A stretch of DNA of 64,000 bases from Acinetobacter proteolyticus (GTDB lineage Bacteria; Pseudomonadota; Gammaproteobacteria; Pseudomonadales; Moraxellaceae), in NCBI RefSeq assembly GCF_000367945.1, contig NZ_KB849178.1, positions 62,001 through 126,000 on the forward strand. The letters run 5' to 3'. The notes beneath the pieces are model-generated. The model was not told where the DNA came from and did not search any database. It saw only the letters and a list, made by a program, of their open reading frames with translations. A program made the position numbers and the translations under genes. Positions 1 to 8,840 of the stretch are shown here, one piece after another. How positions within the stretch are numbered: position 1 is the first letter of the stretch; each line of letters opens with the position of its first letter.

Positions 1-18
1 ATCCATACACATTAAAAA

Positions 19-41
19 AATCCTGTGTATGACACAGGATT
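19..41. terminator. Hairpin terminator after the Dph6-like gene
   Basis: AATCCTGTGT at 19-28 pairs perfectly with ACACAGGATT at 32-41 across a 3-nt loop. Runs of T or A flank it on both sides, so it can stop transcription in either direction. It lies just past the stop codon of the minus-strand operon ending at 47. Confidence 0.8.
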
Positions 42-46
42 TTTGC

Positions 47-757
47 TTAGGATTCGGCAAAGATCGCTTGCCAATAATGATAGGTTTTCTCTTCCCCATC
101 TTCTAACTTAAACTGGTATGACATCTGACGAGTTTCAGCAATTTCAAATTCAACAGGATGTTTAAATAAACCGCCTGCATAAGCAAAGGTATGGTACTCG
201 CCGTTTTCACCACAGACATCAACTTCGCTTGGCATCCGTTCTATCAAATTTGCATCGATATCTTGGCCAATAAACGATTCATCTAGCTTACTGGCATCGG
301 TCACGATGATTTTGGTTTGAATGCCTGAATCCAAGAAGTCTTGCATCACTTCAGTCGAGTTCAGGTTCCAGATTGGCTCAACCACTTCAATGCCTAAAGG
401 ATGCAAACGGTCTTCACGATATTTTCGTACATCGCTCAGGTAAATATCACCAAAGATAAAGTGCTCAACCCCCTGTGCCTTAAAATGATGGGCAGCATCT
501 AACATACGTTGCTCATAGACAGGTAGATTTTTCGGCAAAAACACTGGATAAAGCGGAATGCCAATACTTGCAGCTTGCTTTTCAAGCAATGCATGTGGAA
601 TGGCATGCATGGACGACAACTCTGTTTCTTCATTGACCGTGGTTAATAAGGCAATCACCTCGAACTCGTCCTGCTGTAAGACTTTATACAATGCGAGGGA
701 TGAGTCTTTGCCACCGCTCCAATTAAAAACGGCTTTTTTGCGATTCTTCACAATCAT
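47..757 (-). CDS. Dph6-like (MJ0570-type) ATP pyrophosphatase, diphthine-ammonia ligase family
   Basis: The protein has 236 residues. An N-type ATP pyrophosphatase P-loop, SGGKDS, sits at residues 14-19, and the C-terminal GENGEYHT block is typical of the Dph6/MJ0570 family. In eukaryotes and archaea this family amidates diphthine on elongation factor 2. Bacteria lack diphthamide, so the substrate here is unknown; an ATP-dependent amidation or ligation through an adenylated intermediate is the inference. No membrane segment or signal peptide is visible, so it should be cytoplasmic. Its start overlaps the stop of the upstream dehydrogenase by 4 nt, and the unknown gene beginning at 2236 reads into the same operon, so the three are probably co-translated. 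A strong hairpin follows directly. The fold assignment is firm; the biological role is open. Confidence 0.85.
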   Translation of the reverse strand: MIVKNRKKAVFNWSGGKDSSLALYKVLQQDEFEVIALLTTVNEETELSSMHAIPHALLEKQAASIGIPLYPVFLPKNLPVYEQRMLDAAHHFKAQGVEHFIFGDIYLSDVRKYREDRLHPLGIEVVEPIWNLNSTEVMQDFLDSGIQTKIIVTDASKLDESFIGQDIDANLIERMPSEVDVCGENGEYHTFAYAGGLFKHPVEFEIAETRQMSYQFKLEDGEEKTYHYWQAIFAES

Positions 758-1560
758 TTCACTTTCATTTTGCGAATCATCTTATACAACAAGTTGGGTG
801 ACAATCGAGAAACCAACACCCCCAATTGTTCTTTTTTCCCACCAACCACAATATATTGCTCGCCTGCCATTAAGGATTCCACCACCCGTTCCGCAAATAG
901 ATCAGCATCTAAACCATTTTCAATGGCTTCATCCTGATGACCTTGGGGCTTGCCTTCACCATTGAGGGCATTAAAAGAGACATTGGTTTTAACAAAACCA
1001 GGAAACACCACTGAAACCTCAACCCCTTCTGGGGCAACTTCGGCACGCAGACTATTGGCCCACATATGAATCGCCGCCTTAGCCGCAGAATACGTGGCAC
1101 GATATTGGGTGCCTAATAAGCCCGCGACACTGGAAACAAAGACCACACGACCCGACTTTTGTTGCAGCAAGGTCGGCAACACGGTTTTGGTAAAGAATAC
1201 CTGTGAGAAATAATCGACTTCCATAATGGCACGTTCAGTGTGCATGGTGGTGTCCTGAATCAAGGCACGCTGACTCAAACCTGCATTATTGATCAGCCAG
1301 TCAATACGTCCTTTACAAGCCAAGACCTGTTCATGCGCATGGCGGACTTGAGCTTCATCAGTAATGTCCGCTGCAATCGAAAGATGCTGTTCAGGTTTCA
1401 GTAATCCAACTCTCACCGCTTCCAGTTCATCATAGCGACGTGAGGTCAGCACCACTTGTGCACCTTGTAATGCACATTCGCGGGCTAAAGCTTTGCCTAA
1501 ACCAGACGAAGCACCCGTAATCCAGACCACTTTATTTTCAAGTGTTTTGAGTTTTGCCAT
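754..1560 (-). CDS. SDR-family NAD(P)-dependent oxidoreductase
   Basis: This is a classical short-chain dehydrogenase of 268 residues. It shows the nucleotide-binding TGASSGLG at residues 15-22, the structural NNAG, the serine-containing VSSVAG strand and the active-site YSAAK. An arginine follows the second strand (TSRR), where NADPH-preferring members usually carry basic residues, so NADPH use is plausible. The C-terminal part is hydrophobic and basic (NLLYKMIRKMKVK), as in DltE/YqjQ-like reductases acting near membranes or on acyl chains, but the substrate cannot be read from sequence. It is the middle gene of a three-gene operon, 13 nt after the unknown protein and overlapping the Dph6-like gene by 4 nt. 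Confidence 0.88.
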   Translation of the reverse strand: MAKLKTLENKVVWITGASSGLGKALARECALQGAQVVLTSRRYDELEAVRVGLLKPEQHLSIAADITDEAQVRHAHEQVLACKGRIDWLINNAGLSQRALIQDTTMHTERAIMEVDYFSQVFFTKTVLPTLLQQKSGRVVFVSSVAGLLGTQYRATYSAAKAAIHMWANSLRAEVAPEGVEVSVVFPGFVKTNVSFNALNGEGKPQGHQDEAIENGLDADLFAERVVESLMAGEQYIVVGGKKEQLGVLVSRLSPNLLYKMIRKMKVK

Positions 1561-1573
1561 TTCTAGGTCCTAC

Positions 1574-2236
1574 CTATGCTTGATGACGCATAAATTTAAG
1601 GAAGTAATCCACATATGTTGCCGCGACTTGCTGATCAATTTGCGTGCCTAATTTTTCTAACCGCTTATAACCCAAATGTGTGGTCATATTAATCACGCCA
1701 TTCAGGGTTTTATCCACCACAAAATTGAATTTAAGGCATTTCTTCGGTTCTCGGATCAAATGAGTGACGCCAACATCAATGACTTCTGTAAGCAATTTAA
1801 GCGCATTGGAAATTTCAGCATGATCGCCACCCGCCAATTTTTGGCTTGAATTTCTAACTTGCTGCGCCAAATGCGGCGCTACAGGATAGGTCATATAGAT
1901 GGTTTCATCTTCAATTTGTAGCGTCTTCGAAAGATACTCAACCAAAGGAATTAAACGGTCATTGCCAAAAAACGAGATCGACCACGGCATATATTTACGA
2001 ATCGCATCTAAAATTTGCTGGATGACTTTTTCCGATTCACCCGTTTGCGAATACTGCTGATTCTCTTGGAGCAGTACCGTAAACACTTGTTCAATCACTT
2101 CACATGCCATTTCCGACAATACACTGCCTAAAGCATTGGCCTGACTTTCTTTACTTCCTTGCAATAATTGCGTCCGAATATGTGCAAAACGTGCATAAGT
2201 ATCCGCATGAATATTTAAAAAAACGGCGGTATTCAT
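1574..2236 (-). CDS. Uncharacterised protein, paralogue of the gene at 2349-3029
   Basis: This is a soluble-looking, mostly helical protein of 220 residues that I do not recognise. It has no signal peptide or transmembrane segment. It aligns over its whole length with the neighbouring 226-residue protein. The best shared blocks are an N-terminal helix containing LSEMACEVIEQVF, a central RKYMPWSI with FGNDRL, and a C-terminal run of about 38 residues beginning LIREPKKCL and containing VVDKTLNGVINM. The conserved C-terminal block probably carries the function. The gene leads an operon with the SDR and the Dph6-like enzyme. A hairpin at 2271-2294 separates it from its paralogue, so the two copies may be expressed separately. 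Local duplication is the likely origin. Confidence 0.8.
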   Translation of the reverse strand: MNTAVFLNIHADTYARFAHIRTQLLQGSKESQANALGSVLSEMACEVIEQVFTVLLQENQQYSQTGESEKVIQQILDAIRKYMPWSISFFGNDRLIPLVEYLSKTLQIEDETIYMTYPVAPHLAQQVRNSSQKLAGGDHAEISNALKLLTEVIDVGVTHLIREPKKCLKFNFVVDKTLNGVINMTTHLGYKRLEKLGTQIDQQVAATYVDYFLKFMRHQA

Positions 2237-2270
2237 TCTAATAACCCTAGTTCTTGGATCACATAAAAAA

Positions 2271-2294
2271 GAGCTTGTTCAACAAGCCCTTTTA
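2271..2294 (-). terminator. Hairpin terminator between the two unknown paralogues
   Basis: GCTTG at 2273-2277 and CAAGC at 2283-2287 form a stem that extends to GCTTGTT/AACAAGC with a very tight loop. On the minus strand it is followed by a T-rich run (2262-2270 read as T). It lies about 55 nt past the stop of the 2349-3029 gene. Confidence 0.6.
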
Positions 2295-2348
2295 TCAGAT
2301 CAATTTTTCTATCATTTTTGGCGTTGTACCCGCCGAATTTAGCACACT

Positions 2349-3029
2349 CTATTCTGTATCGACATGCATAAATGCTAAAAAATGATTGACACAATCGGTT
2401 GCCGCATCGCTATCCACTTGATTGCCCATTTTCTCTAATCGCTTATAACTTAAATGTGCAGTCATATTGATCACTCCATTTAAGGTTTTATCCACCACGC
2501 TATTAAAGTTGAGACATTTTTTCGGTTCACGAATCAAACTGGTCACCCCCAAATCCACGATTTGAATCAAGGTTTGGAACACATCGACCATATCACTGAT
2601 TTCATTATTCTTGAGTTGCGTGACCAAACGGTTTGCCTGCTGCACCAGTTGTCGATCAATCGGATAAGACACATAAACCTGCTCATCGTGATACTTGATC
2701 ATATTGGAAAAATAATTGGCAAAGGGACAAAGACGCTCATTCCCAAATAAAGCAATCGACCACGGCATATATTTACGCACCGCCCCAATGATCTGTTGAA
2801 TAATTTTTTCAGATTCCGCGGTATTTTTCTGGGTGAGCTGCGTCGGCTGGCGATTTTGAATCAATAGTACTGCAAACACTTGCTCGACAATCTCACAGGC
2901 AATTTCTGACAGTACCTCACCCAAGATACGTGATTGGCTTTCATGCGTGCCAGCATTCAGTTGTTGGCGGATGCTTTCAAATTGTCCATGTGTGACGTCA
3001 TTAATTTTCAACAGGATTGAATAAGTCAT
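2349..3029 (-). CDS. Uncharacterised protein, paralogue of the gene at 1574-2236
   Basis: This 226-residue protein has no recognised domain, signal peptide or membrane helix. I chose the ATG at 3029 rather than the in-frame ATG at 3038. The protein then starts MTYSILLKIND, which lines up with MNTAVFLNIHAD of the paralogue, and a GGGA-type ribosome site lies about 9 nt upstream. It shares the LSEIACEIVEQVFAVLL helix, the RKYMPWSI block and the C-terminal LIREPKKCL / VVDKTLNGVINM / YKRLEK block with the downstream copy. Relative to that copy it carries a few extra residues in the QPTQLTQKNT region. It probably has its own promoter in the 370-nt gap before valS and its own terminator, so it is likely a single-gene unit. 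Confidence 0.8.
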   Translation of the reverse strand: MTYSILLKINDVTHGQFESIRQQLNAGTHESQSRILGEVLSEIACEIVEQVFAVLLIQNRQPTQLTQKNTAESEKIIQQIIGAVRKYMPWSIALFGNERLCPFANYFSNMIKYHDEQVYVSYPIDRQLVQQANRLVTQLKNNEISDMVDVFQTLIQIVDLGVTSLIREPKKCLNFNSVVDKTLNGVINMTAHLSYKRLEKMGNQVDSDAATDCVNHFLAFMHVDTE

Positions 3030-3401
3030 GAGCAACATCCCTTTTTAGTTTTTCACATTTTTATATTGTTGTTTTAAGCATCAATATTTTTTAAGTTATG
3101 TGATGCACCACACAAATCTAATCTTATTTGTATAAAAATCCAACACCTTTCATCGGCTTTTTTAGAAAAATTTGAATGCTATAAGGACTTTATCTTGATT
3201 GGCTATACGATTTCATTCAATCAGCAGCGTTTCATAAAGAAACGCTAAATTCATTCTCCAGAACAGCTCAAGAAACACAGATTTAGCTATTATTTAGGCA
3301 GCTTTTATCATTCACCTCATGCAGGGCTGAAATGCCTACAGAAGTGAGGATTTTTTGCTACAATAGATCTAATTTTTTATTCAATTTTAATCTTCTGTAC
3401 T
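3030..3401. other. Intergenic region between the unknown gene and valS (divergent promoters)
   Basis: This AT-rich region lies between divergently transcribed genes, so it must hold promoters for both. The only structure I can support is the hairpin AGCGTTTC (3226-3233) / GAAACGCT (3239-3246) with a 5-nt loop. It has no T-run, so it is not a standard terminator; it could sit in the valS leader. I see no small gene. Confidence 0.5.
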
Positions 3402-6302
3402 ATGACTGACGCTCAATCTGCTCAAAATATTGCAACCACTTACGATCCAACCGAGATCGAAAAGAAATGGTATCAAATCTGGGAACAACAAGGTTATTTC
3501 AAACCCTCAGGTCAAGGTGAATCATTCTGTATCATGATTCCACCACCGAACGTCACGGGTAGCTTGCACATGGGACATGGCTTTAACAATGCCATCATGG
3601 ATGCACTGACCCGTTACAATCGTATGATGGGTAAAAATACCTTATGGCAGCCAGGAACTGACCATGCGGGGATTGCAACGCAGATGGTGGTCGAGCGTCA
3701 ATTGGGTGCACAAGGTATCAGCCGTCATGACTTAGGTCGTGAAAAATTCATCGAAAAAATTTGGGAATGGAAAGAGCAATCAGGCGATACCATCACCCGT
3801 CAGATCCGTCGTTTAGGTTCTTCAGTCGACTGGTCACGCGAACGCTTCACTATGGATGAAGGTTTGTCCAATGCAGTCAAAGAAGTTTTCGTAAAACTGC
3901 ATGAAGATGGCTTGATCTACCGTGGCAAACGTCTGGTCAACTGGGATCCGAAACTACAAACGGCGCTATCAGACTTAGAAGTTGAATCGGATAAAGAAGA
4001 AGCAGGTTCATTGTGGCACTTCAAATACTTCTTTGAAGATAAAAACCTACGTACCCATGATGGTAAAGACCATATCGTTGTTGCTACCACTCGTCCTGAA
4101 ACCTTGTTAGGTGATACTGCTGTTGCTGTGGCACTGGATGATGAACGCTATACCCACCTTGTGGGTCAGAACATTATCCTGCCAATTACAGGTCGTGCTG
4201 TACCAATCGTTAAAGACGAATACGTAGATAAAGAATTCGGTACAGGCTGTGTGAAAATCACCCCTGCGCACGACTTTAATGACTATGAAGTCGGTAAGCG
4301 TTGTGAATTACCAATCATCAATATCTTCAATAAAAATGCAGAAGTATTGGCTGAATTTGAATACATCGCCAAAGCAGGCGAGCAAATTTCTAAAACCATC
4401 CCAGCCCCTGCGGACTATGTTGGTTTAGAGCGTTTTGCAGCACGTAAAAAACTGGTTGAACAAGCAGAAGCGGAAGGTTGGTTAGATCAAATTCAACCTT
4501 ATACACTTAAACCACCTCGCGGTGACCGTTCAGGTGTAATCGTTGAACCATTATTGACAGACCAATGGTATGTAAAAATTGCTCCATTGGCGCAACCCGC
4601 AATTGAAGCGGTTCAAGATGGCCGTATCAAGTTTGTTCCCGAACAGTACAGCAACATGTACATGGCGTGGATGAACAACATCCAAGACTGGTGTATCTCT
4701 CGTCAGCTTTGGTGGGGTCACCGTATCCCAGCTTGGTACGACGCTGAAGGCAACATCTATGTGGGTCGTGACGAGGCGGAAGTTCGTGCCAAAAACAACA
4801 TCCCTGCTGATGTTGTGTTAAACCAAGATGAAGACGTATTGGATACATGGTTCTCTTCTGCGCTGTGGACCTTCTCAACTTTAGGTTGGACGGGCGATGC
4901 CAAGAAAGATGCGGAAAACTATTTCCTCAATACCTTCCACCCAACTGATGTATTGGTGACTGGTTTTGACATCATCTTCTTCTGGGTTGCTCGTATGATT
5001 ATGTTTACGATGCACTTCATGAAGAATGAAGATGGTACGCCACAAGTACCGTTTAAAACGGTCTATGTTCACGGTCTGGTTCGTGATGGCGAAGGTCAAA
5101 AAATGTCGAAGTCTAAGGGCAATGTGCTTGACCCACTGGACTTGATTGATGGTGTTGACCTTGAGACTTTGGTACAAAAACGTACGACAGGTCTGATGAA
5201 CCCGAAACAAGCGGCGAAGATTGAGAAATCAACCCGTAAAGAATTCCCAGAAGGCATTCAAGCTTACGGTACTGACGCAGTTCGTTTCACCTTCTGTGCG
5301 CTTGCAAATACAGGTCGTGACATTAAGTTCGACATGAAACGTGTTGAAGGCTACCGTAACTTTGCCAACAAGATCTGGAACGCAACCCGTTTCGTATTGA
5401 TGAATGTTGAAGGTCAAACGGTTGCTCAAGAAGCGCGTCCAGAGCTTTGGGAACTTCCAGAAAAATGGATCATGAGCCGTCTGCAAAGAGCAGAAGCTGC
5501 GGTACATCAAGCATTTGCTACGTATCGTTTAGACCTTGCTGCACAAGCGATCTATGACTTTATCTGGAATGAATACTGTGACTGGTATGTTGAGTTAACC
5601 AAACCAGTGCTGAACGATGCCAATGTATCAGAAGAGCGTAAAGCGGAAGTTCGCCGTGTATTACTTGCCGTGATGGAAACATCTTTACGTTTGGCTCATC
5701 CTTTGATGCCGTACTTAACTGAAGAAATCTGGCAAACCCTTGCGCCAATGTTAGGCAAAGGTGGTGCTACGATTATGACTGCGCAATATCCTGTGCCTGA
5801 TCAAGCGAAGGTCAATGATCAAGCTGAAGCAGATATGCAGTGGTTACAAGGTTTGATTGGTGCGGTACGTAATATTCGTGGTGAAATGGGCTTAGGTAAT
5901 GCGCGTTTATTGCCTGTATTACTCAAAAACATTTCTGATGCTGAGCGCGAGCAAATCATCCGTATTGAAGCTTTATTCAAAGCATTGGCTAAAGTTGAAA
6001 GCATTGAGTTCTTAAGCAATGAGCAAGAACCTCCGTTGTCTTGTTCTAGCGTTGTCAGCCATGCTTCGGTATTTGTACCAATGAAAGGCTTGATTGATCC
6101 TAAAGCTGAATTAGGTCGTTTGCAGAAGGACTTGGATAAAGTTCAAAAGCAACATGATCAAATTGCCAATAAACTTTCGAATGAAGGTTTTGTTGCTAAA
6201 GCACCAGCAGCGGTTGTTGAAGGTGAAAAGGTTAAATTGGCTGAGTTTGCTGATCAGTTAGCGAAAATTAAACAAAGTATGGAACAGATTGCTGCTCTGT
6301 AA
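3402..6302 (+). CDS. valS: Valine--tRNA ligase
   Basis: This class I aminoacyl-tRNA synthetase charges tRNA-Val with valine in the cytoplasm. The 966 residues match the usual bacterial length. The HIGH signature is HMGH at residues 56-59, inside [14 protein letters not shown]. The KMSKS signature is at residues 567-571. An editing (CP1) domain lies between them, with [15 protein letters not shown] and [19 protein letters not shown]. The C-terminal end (about residues 895-960) is the expected tRNA-binding coiled coil, rich in Lys, Glu and Gln. It is monocistronic, with a perfect 12-bp terminator 30 nt downstream. The ATG at 3402 lacks a strong ribosome site, but no better start exists. Confidence 0.98.
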   Translation: MTDAQSAQNIATTYDPTEIEKKWYQIWEQQGYFKPSGQGESFCIMIPPPNVTGSLHMGHGFNNAIMDALTRYNRMMGKNTLWQPGTDHAGIATQMVVERQLGAQGISRHDLGREKFIEKIWEWKEQSGDTITRQIRRLGSSVDWSRERFTMDEGLSNAVKEVFVKLHEDGLIYRGKRLVNWDPKLQTALSDLEVESDKEEAGSLWHFKYFFEDKNLRTHDGKDHIVVATTRPETLLGDTAVAVALDDERYTHLVGQNIILPITGRAVPIVKDEYVDKEFGTGCVKITPAHDFNDYEVGKRCELPIINIFNKNAEVLAEFEYIAKAGEQISKTIPAPADYVGLERFAARKKLVEQAEAEGWLDQIQPYTLKPPRGDRSGVIVEPLLTDQWYVKIAPLAQPAIEAVQDGRIKFVPEQYSNMYMAWMNNIQDWCISRQLWWGHRIPAWYDAEGNIYVGRDEAEVRAKNNIPADVVLNQDEDVLDTWFSSALWTFSTLGWTGDAKKDAENYFLNTFHPTDVLVTGFDIIFFWVARMIMFTMHFMKNEDGTPQVPFKTVYVHGLVRDGEGQKMSKSKGNVLDPLDLIDGVDLETLVQKRTTGLMNPKQAAKIEKSTRKEFPEGIQAYGTDAVRFTFCALANTGRDIKFDMKRVEGYRNFANKIWNATRFVLMNVEGQTVAQEARPELWELPEKWIMSRLQRAEAAVHQAFATYRLDLAAQAIYDFIWNEYCDWYVELTKPVLNDANVSEERKAEVRRVLLAVMETSLRLAHPLMPYLTEEIWQTLAPMLGKGGATIMTAQYPVPDQAKVNDQAEADMQWLQGLIGAVRNIRGEMGLGNARLLPVLLKNISDAEREQIIRIEALFKALAKVESIEFLSNEQEPPLSCSSVVSHASVFVPMKGLIDPKAELGRLQKDLDKVQKQHDQIANKLSNEGFVAKAPAAVVEGEKVKLAEFADQLAKIKQSMEQIAAL

Positions 6303-6332
6303 AGTATTGTAATCTTAAAATTAATATGTAAT

Positions 6333-6360
6333 ATAAAGGGCTGATTATTCAGCCCTTTAT
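6333..6360 (+). terminator. valS terminator
   Basis: This is a perfect 12-bp stem: ATAAAGGGCTGA at 6333-6344 and TCAGCCCTTTAT at 6349-6360, with the loop TTAT. It lies 30 nt after the valS stop codon. Confidence 0.9.
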
Positions 6361-6442
6361 ATTAAAAATAAATCTAAGTTTTTAGGTTAATAAATTCCTT
6401 TCAAGTTGCGAAATGTCGCCCCTATAACTAACATGCGATATT

Positions 6443-6474
6443 CCCTCTCCTTGTAGGAAAGGGTTAGGGAGAGG
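6443..6474 (+). repeat. GC-rich palindromic repeat, copy 1
   Basis: This copy begins CCCTCTCCTT and ends GGGTTAGGGAGAGG. CCTCTCC at its left end can pair with GGAGAGG at its right end, giving a hairpin. It is near-identical to the copy at 6933-6964. The stop codon of the DUF559 gene (6464-6466) and its last three sense codons lie inside it. Its G+C content contrasts sharply with the surrounding AT-rich DNA. Confidence 0.85.
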
Positions 6475-6835
6475 TCTTATTAGAAAGCGAACAACATCTA
6501 TTCCATAAATCATCCAAAACTCTCTCAGTATTTTTTAAAATCTCATGATTCCAATACCGTACTACTTTTAAATCCGAAGCCTCTAAAAACTTGGTTCGTT
6601 CAGCGTCATATTCTTTTCCATCATCAGTGCCGTGCTGACTGCCATCTAACTCAATCACCAAGCCCAATTCATGACAGTAAAAATCCACAATATAAGGCGC
6701 AATCACATGCTGTCTGCGAAATTTCAGATTCATAAATCGTTTAGCCCGAAGTAATTGCCACATTAGATGTTCTGCATCAGTTGCATTACTTCGCATAGCT
6801 TTGGCGAATTCTAATAATTGTGGGTCTAGTTTCAT
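6464..6835 (-). CDS. DUF559 domain protein (Vsr/very-short-patch-repair-like endonuclease fold)
   Basis: The 123-residue protein is full length for the family. It shows the RSNATDAEHLMWQLLRAKR N-terminal helix, the FRRQHVIAPYIVDFYC strand pair, and the acidic VIELDGSQH and YDAERTKFLEASDLKVVRYWN blocks. The E and D of IELDG and the Q of FRRQ match restriction-endonuclease-like active-site positions. The family is related to Vsr mismatch endonucleases, but its real substrate is not established. Three palindromic GC-rich repeats bracket the gene, and the C-terminal residues TSP plus the stop codon are supplied by the first one. No partner gene (methylase, helicase) is adjacent. The gene and its repeats could be a small mobile or domesticated unit, which is inference. 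Confidence 0.85.
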   Translation of the reverse strand: MKLDPQLLEFAKAMRSNATDAEHLMWQLLRAKRFMNLKFRRQHVIAPYIVDFYCHELGLVIELDGSQHGTDDGKEYDAERTKFLEASDLKVVRYWNHEILKNTERVLDDLWNRCCSLSNKTSP

Positions 6836-6857
6836 TTATTATTTTCCATTTTAATTA

Positions 6858-6891
6858 CCCTCACCCCAGCCCTCTCCCTGAGGGAGAGGGA
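6858..6891 (-). repeat. GC-rich palindromic repeat, copy 2 (inverted)
   Basis: This copy runs from CCCTCACCCCAG to GAGGGAGAGGGA and is related to the flanking copies in the opposite orientation. The reverse complement of copy 3 begins CCTCTCCCTAACCC, and this copy has CCTCACCCCAGCCC. Its own core CCCTCTCCCT / AGGGAGAGGG forms a strong hairpin. It lies upstream of the DUF559 start. Confidence 0.75.
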
Positions 6892-6932
6892 GCATCCTTT
6901 GTGAATTTGATAGTTATTCGATACGCAACATG

Positions 6933-6964
6933 CCCTCTCCTTCTAGGAGAGGGTTAGGGAGAGG
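6933..6964 (+). repeat. GC-rich palindromic repeat, copy 3
   Basis: This copy differs from copy 1 by only two or three bases and has the same orientation. Its right edge (GGGAGAGG, ending 6964) abuts the stop codon of the J-domain gene at 6965-6967. It may therefore also act as that gene's 3' hairpin. Confidence 0.85.
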
Positions 6965-7987
6965 TTACAACACCCCATGCCCCAACAATATCTCCACCCC
7001 ACTCACCTTCTTCATATGCTTTAAACGTTCCTTTTCCCACTTCAATTGCTGCTTTAACTCAGCACAATCCGCATCTATCGCTTTATATACATCACCAATA
7101 TGCACATGCTCTGCTTTGACTTTTTTCGCCAACTGAAAAGAATCCAAAATCTCATCAATTTGGCTTTCAAGCTGCTGACTCTGTGCATCCAAAGCCAATT
7201 TATAAAACTTGACTTGCTCCGCTGATAACGCTTTAGCTCCAACACCTTTATTCTGTTCAAGCTGTAATTGAAGCTTGAGTAAATAAAACAAATCCTGCTG
7301 TTCATAAGCCTGACTTGCCTGCTGGAACAACTCAGTTTTTTCTTCTTTTTTGGTCTCGTCTTGCTCACGGTCAGGATGAATCATCGCAGCAATTTTTAAA
7401 TAGACCGTTTTCAACGACTGCGCTGCCATCTGCTCAGCTTGTTCACGTTTCTGCTGCTGTCGAAGTTGTTTAGCTTGTTCTCGGGCTTGCTGCTGTTCAG
7501 CCGCATATTGCTCAAAGTCATCCTCTTCTTCTAGTGTCATACTTTGCTCAGAATTTTCATCCTGTTCCAACCTTATTGGCTGTACTTTTTTAGTCTTTTT
7601 AGCCAATTGCTGGGAATGTTGCTGATAAAACGTATCGATCTGCTTGACCAGATTTAACTGTTCATCACTCAACATCTTGGAACGCTTTAACATTTGAGCA
7701 AGCTGGGCAATTTTTTCATCCAGTTGCTGCATATCAGTTTTGGAAAACTCATGCTGTTGTAACAGCGCCCAAAGTTGATCTAACTGCTGAAACAAGATCT
7801 CATGCAATTCGCTATACACAGGCATCAGCTTTTGCCGTGTATGTTGTTGAATCTCAGCTTGCGCATTCTGCCATGTGGCAAGGCTGATTTTTTGCTGTTC
7901 TATTTGATCAATCAGGCGATTCAGCTTTTTCTGCTGTGAGGAAGGTTCAGCCCTTTGCTTTAAACTGACTTTAAGATCAAAAGACAT
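6965..7987 (-). CDS. J-domain-containing coiled-coil protein
   Basis: The protein has 340 residues and is very rich in Gln, Glu and Lys. From residue 20 to about 185 it is predicted helical coiled coil (QLDQLWALLQQ, QQQAREQAKQLRQQQKREQ). A J-domain-like segment follows, SLKTVYLKIAAMIHPDRE, with the diagnostic HPD at about 204-206 and a downstream helix FQQASQAYEQQD. A further coiled coil and a short VEILLGHGVL tail end the protein. The HPD motif suggests it recruits an Hsp70 such as DnaK. The J-domain is internal and no zinc or substrate domain is present, so this is not canonical DnaJ. I prefer the ATG at 7987 to the GTG at 7990. Nothing visible identifies its clients. Confidence 0.8.
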   Translation of the reverse strand: MSFDLKVSLKQRAEPSSQQKKLNRLIDQIEQQKISLATWQNAQAEIQQHTRQKLMPVYSELHEILFQQLDQLWALLQQHEFSKTDMQQLDEKIAQLAQMLKRSKMLSDEQLNLVKQIDTFYQQHSQQLAKKTKKVQPIRLEQDENSEQSMTLEEEDDFEQYAAEQQQAREQAKQLRQQQKREQAEQMAAQSLKTVYLKIAAMIHPDREQDETKKEEKTELFQQASQAYEQQDLFYLLKLQLQLEQNKGVGAKALSAEQVKFYKLALDAQSQQLESQIDEILDSFQLAKKVKAEHVHIGDVYKAIDADCAELKQQLKWEKERLKHMKKVSGVEILLGHGVL

Positions 7988-8090
7988 CACGCATCTGCCT
8001 AAAAATTAAAAAGTGTAGCAATAATCAGCCAACAAAGTCAGCAAACACTTTCAATATCGTGTTTGGATAAACGAGTCACTTAACTAAGCT

Positions 8091-8678
8091 TTACTCATCG
8101 CCAAATAAGGCATTGGCTGAAACGACTTTGGTGATTTTAACTTTATCTTGTTTCAGCAAGGGATAGATTTTTTGTCTAAGTGCATCACTGGTCATCGTGC
8201 CATTCAAATTCAGTAACACAGGCTCTTCACTCAATGACCCTTTGCCCAAGTACTCTTGATTCAAATCATTGGTGGTTGCTTGATTCACCACCACAAAATA
8301 TCCCGAAATGCCTTTGACCTGACCACAAGCCAAACTTTGTGGTGACCAATCCCCTTGGCGAATCACTTTTTGCAACTTATAACCTTTGCTTTTTAATTGC
8401 TGCGTTTGTACTGCGGTTGCAATTGGAAAATCAATCCGCTTTTGCTGTCCTTTCCAATTCACCAGCAAATGACTGGATTGGCAAGATTCACGCATGACGC
8501 CACCACTTCCTCTCAGCGCGCCTTCATCTGGATCAAAACAGGATGAAATCACTTGAAAAGTCGCTTCACCACAATGCAACGGCTCAGATTGATAGGTCTT
8601 GAATGGCGTTGCTTGGGCGTGGCTCAACTGAGTTAAACAGACTGATAAAAGGCAAAAGCTGACGAATTTATTGTTCAT
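8091..8678 (-). CDS. Exported protein of unknown function
   Basis: The protein has 195 residues when started at the second ATG (8678). That start gives a clean Sec signal peptide: MNNK, then the hydrophobic FVSFCLLSVCL, and cleavage after SHA. The longer form from 8711 would put eleven residues in front of the signal peptide. The mature part contains five cysteines (for example HCGEATF, SSCFDPDEG, RESCQSS, LACGQV), compatible with disulfides in the periplasm. I do not recognise a domain. The gene stands alone, divergent from the lipoprotein gene at 8841. Confidence 0.7.
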   Translation of the reverse strand: MNNKFVSFCLLSVCLTQLSHAQATPFKTYQSEPLHCGEATFQVISSCFDPDEGALRGSGGVMRESCQSSHLLVNWKGQQKRIDFPIATAVQTQQLKSKGYKLQKVIRQGDWSPQSLACGQVKGISGYFVVVNQATTNDLNQEYLGKGSLSEEPVLLNLNGTMTSDALRQKIYPLLKQDKVKITKVVSANALFGDE

Positions 8679-8840
8679 ATGAAGTCGTATTAGAATTAAA
8701 GGCTGGTTCATTCTAACTCAAAAAATATCGACTAAAGAAAGTTCTCATACTCCTCAATTTGAATTAAACATTAAAAATGACAGATCCAACTTTTAAGCTA
8801 AAATCTGTTATATACATCATCATTTAAATACTCAAATTGT

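Noticed and set aside
3226..3246. Hairpin AGCGTTTC/GAAACGCT before valS as a riboswitch or attenuator
   Set aside because: No T-run, no alternative pairing and no leader peptide were found; T-box control is not expected in this group.
4627..6019. Five minus-strand reading frames of 62-109 codons inside valS
   Set aside because: They overlap a certain essential gene, show no family motif and have low-complexity composition typical of antisense frames.
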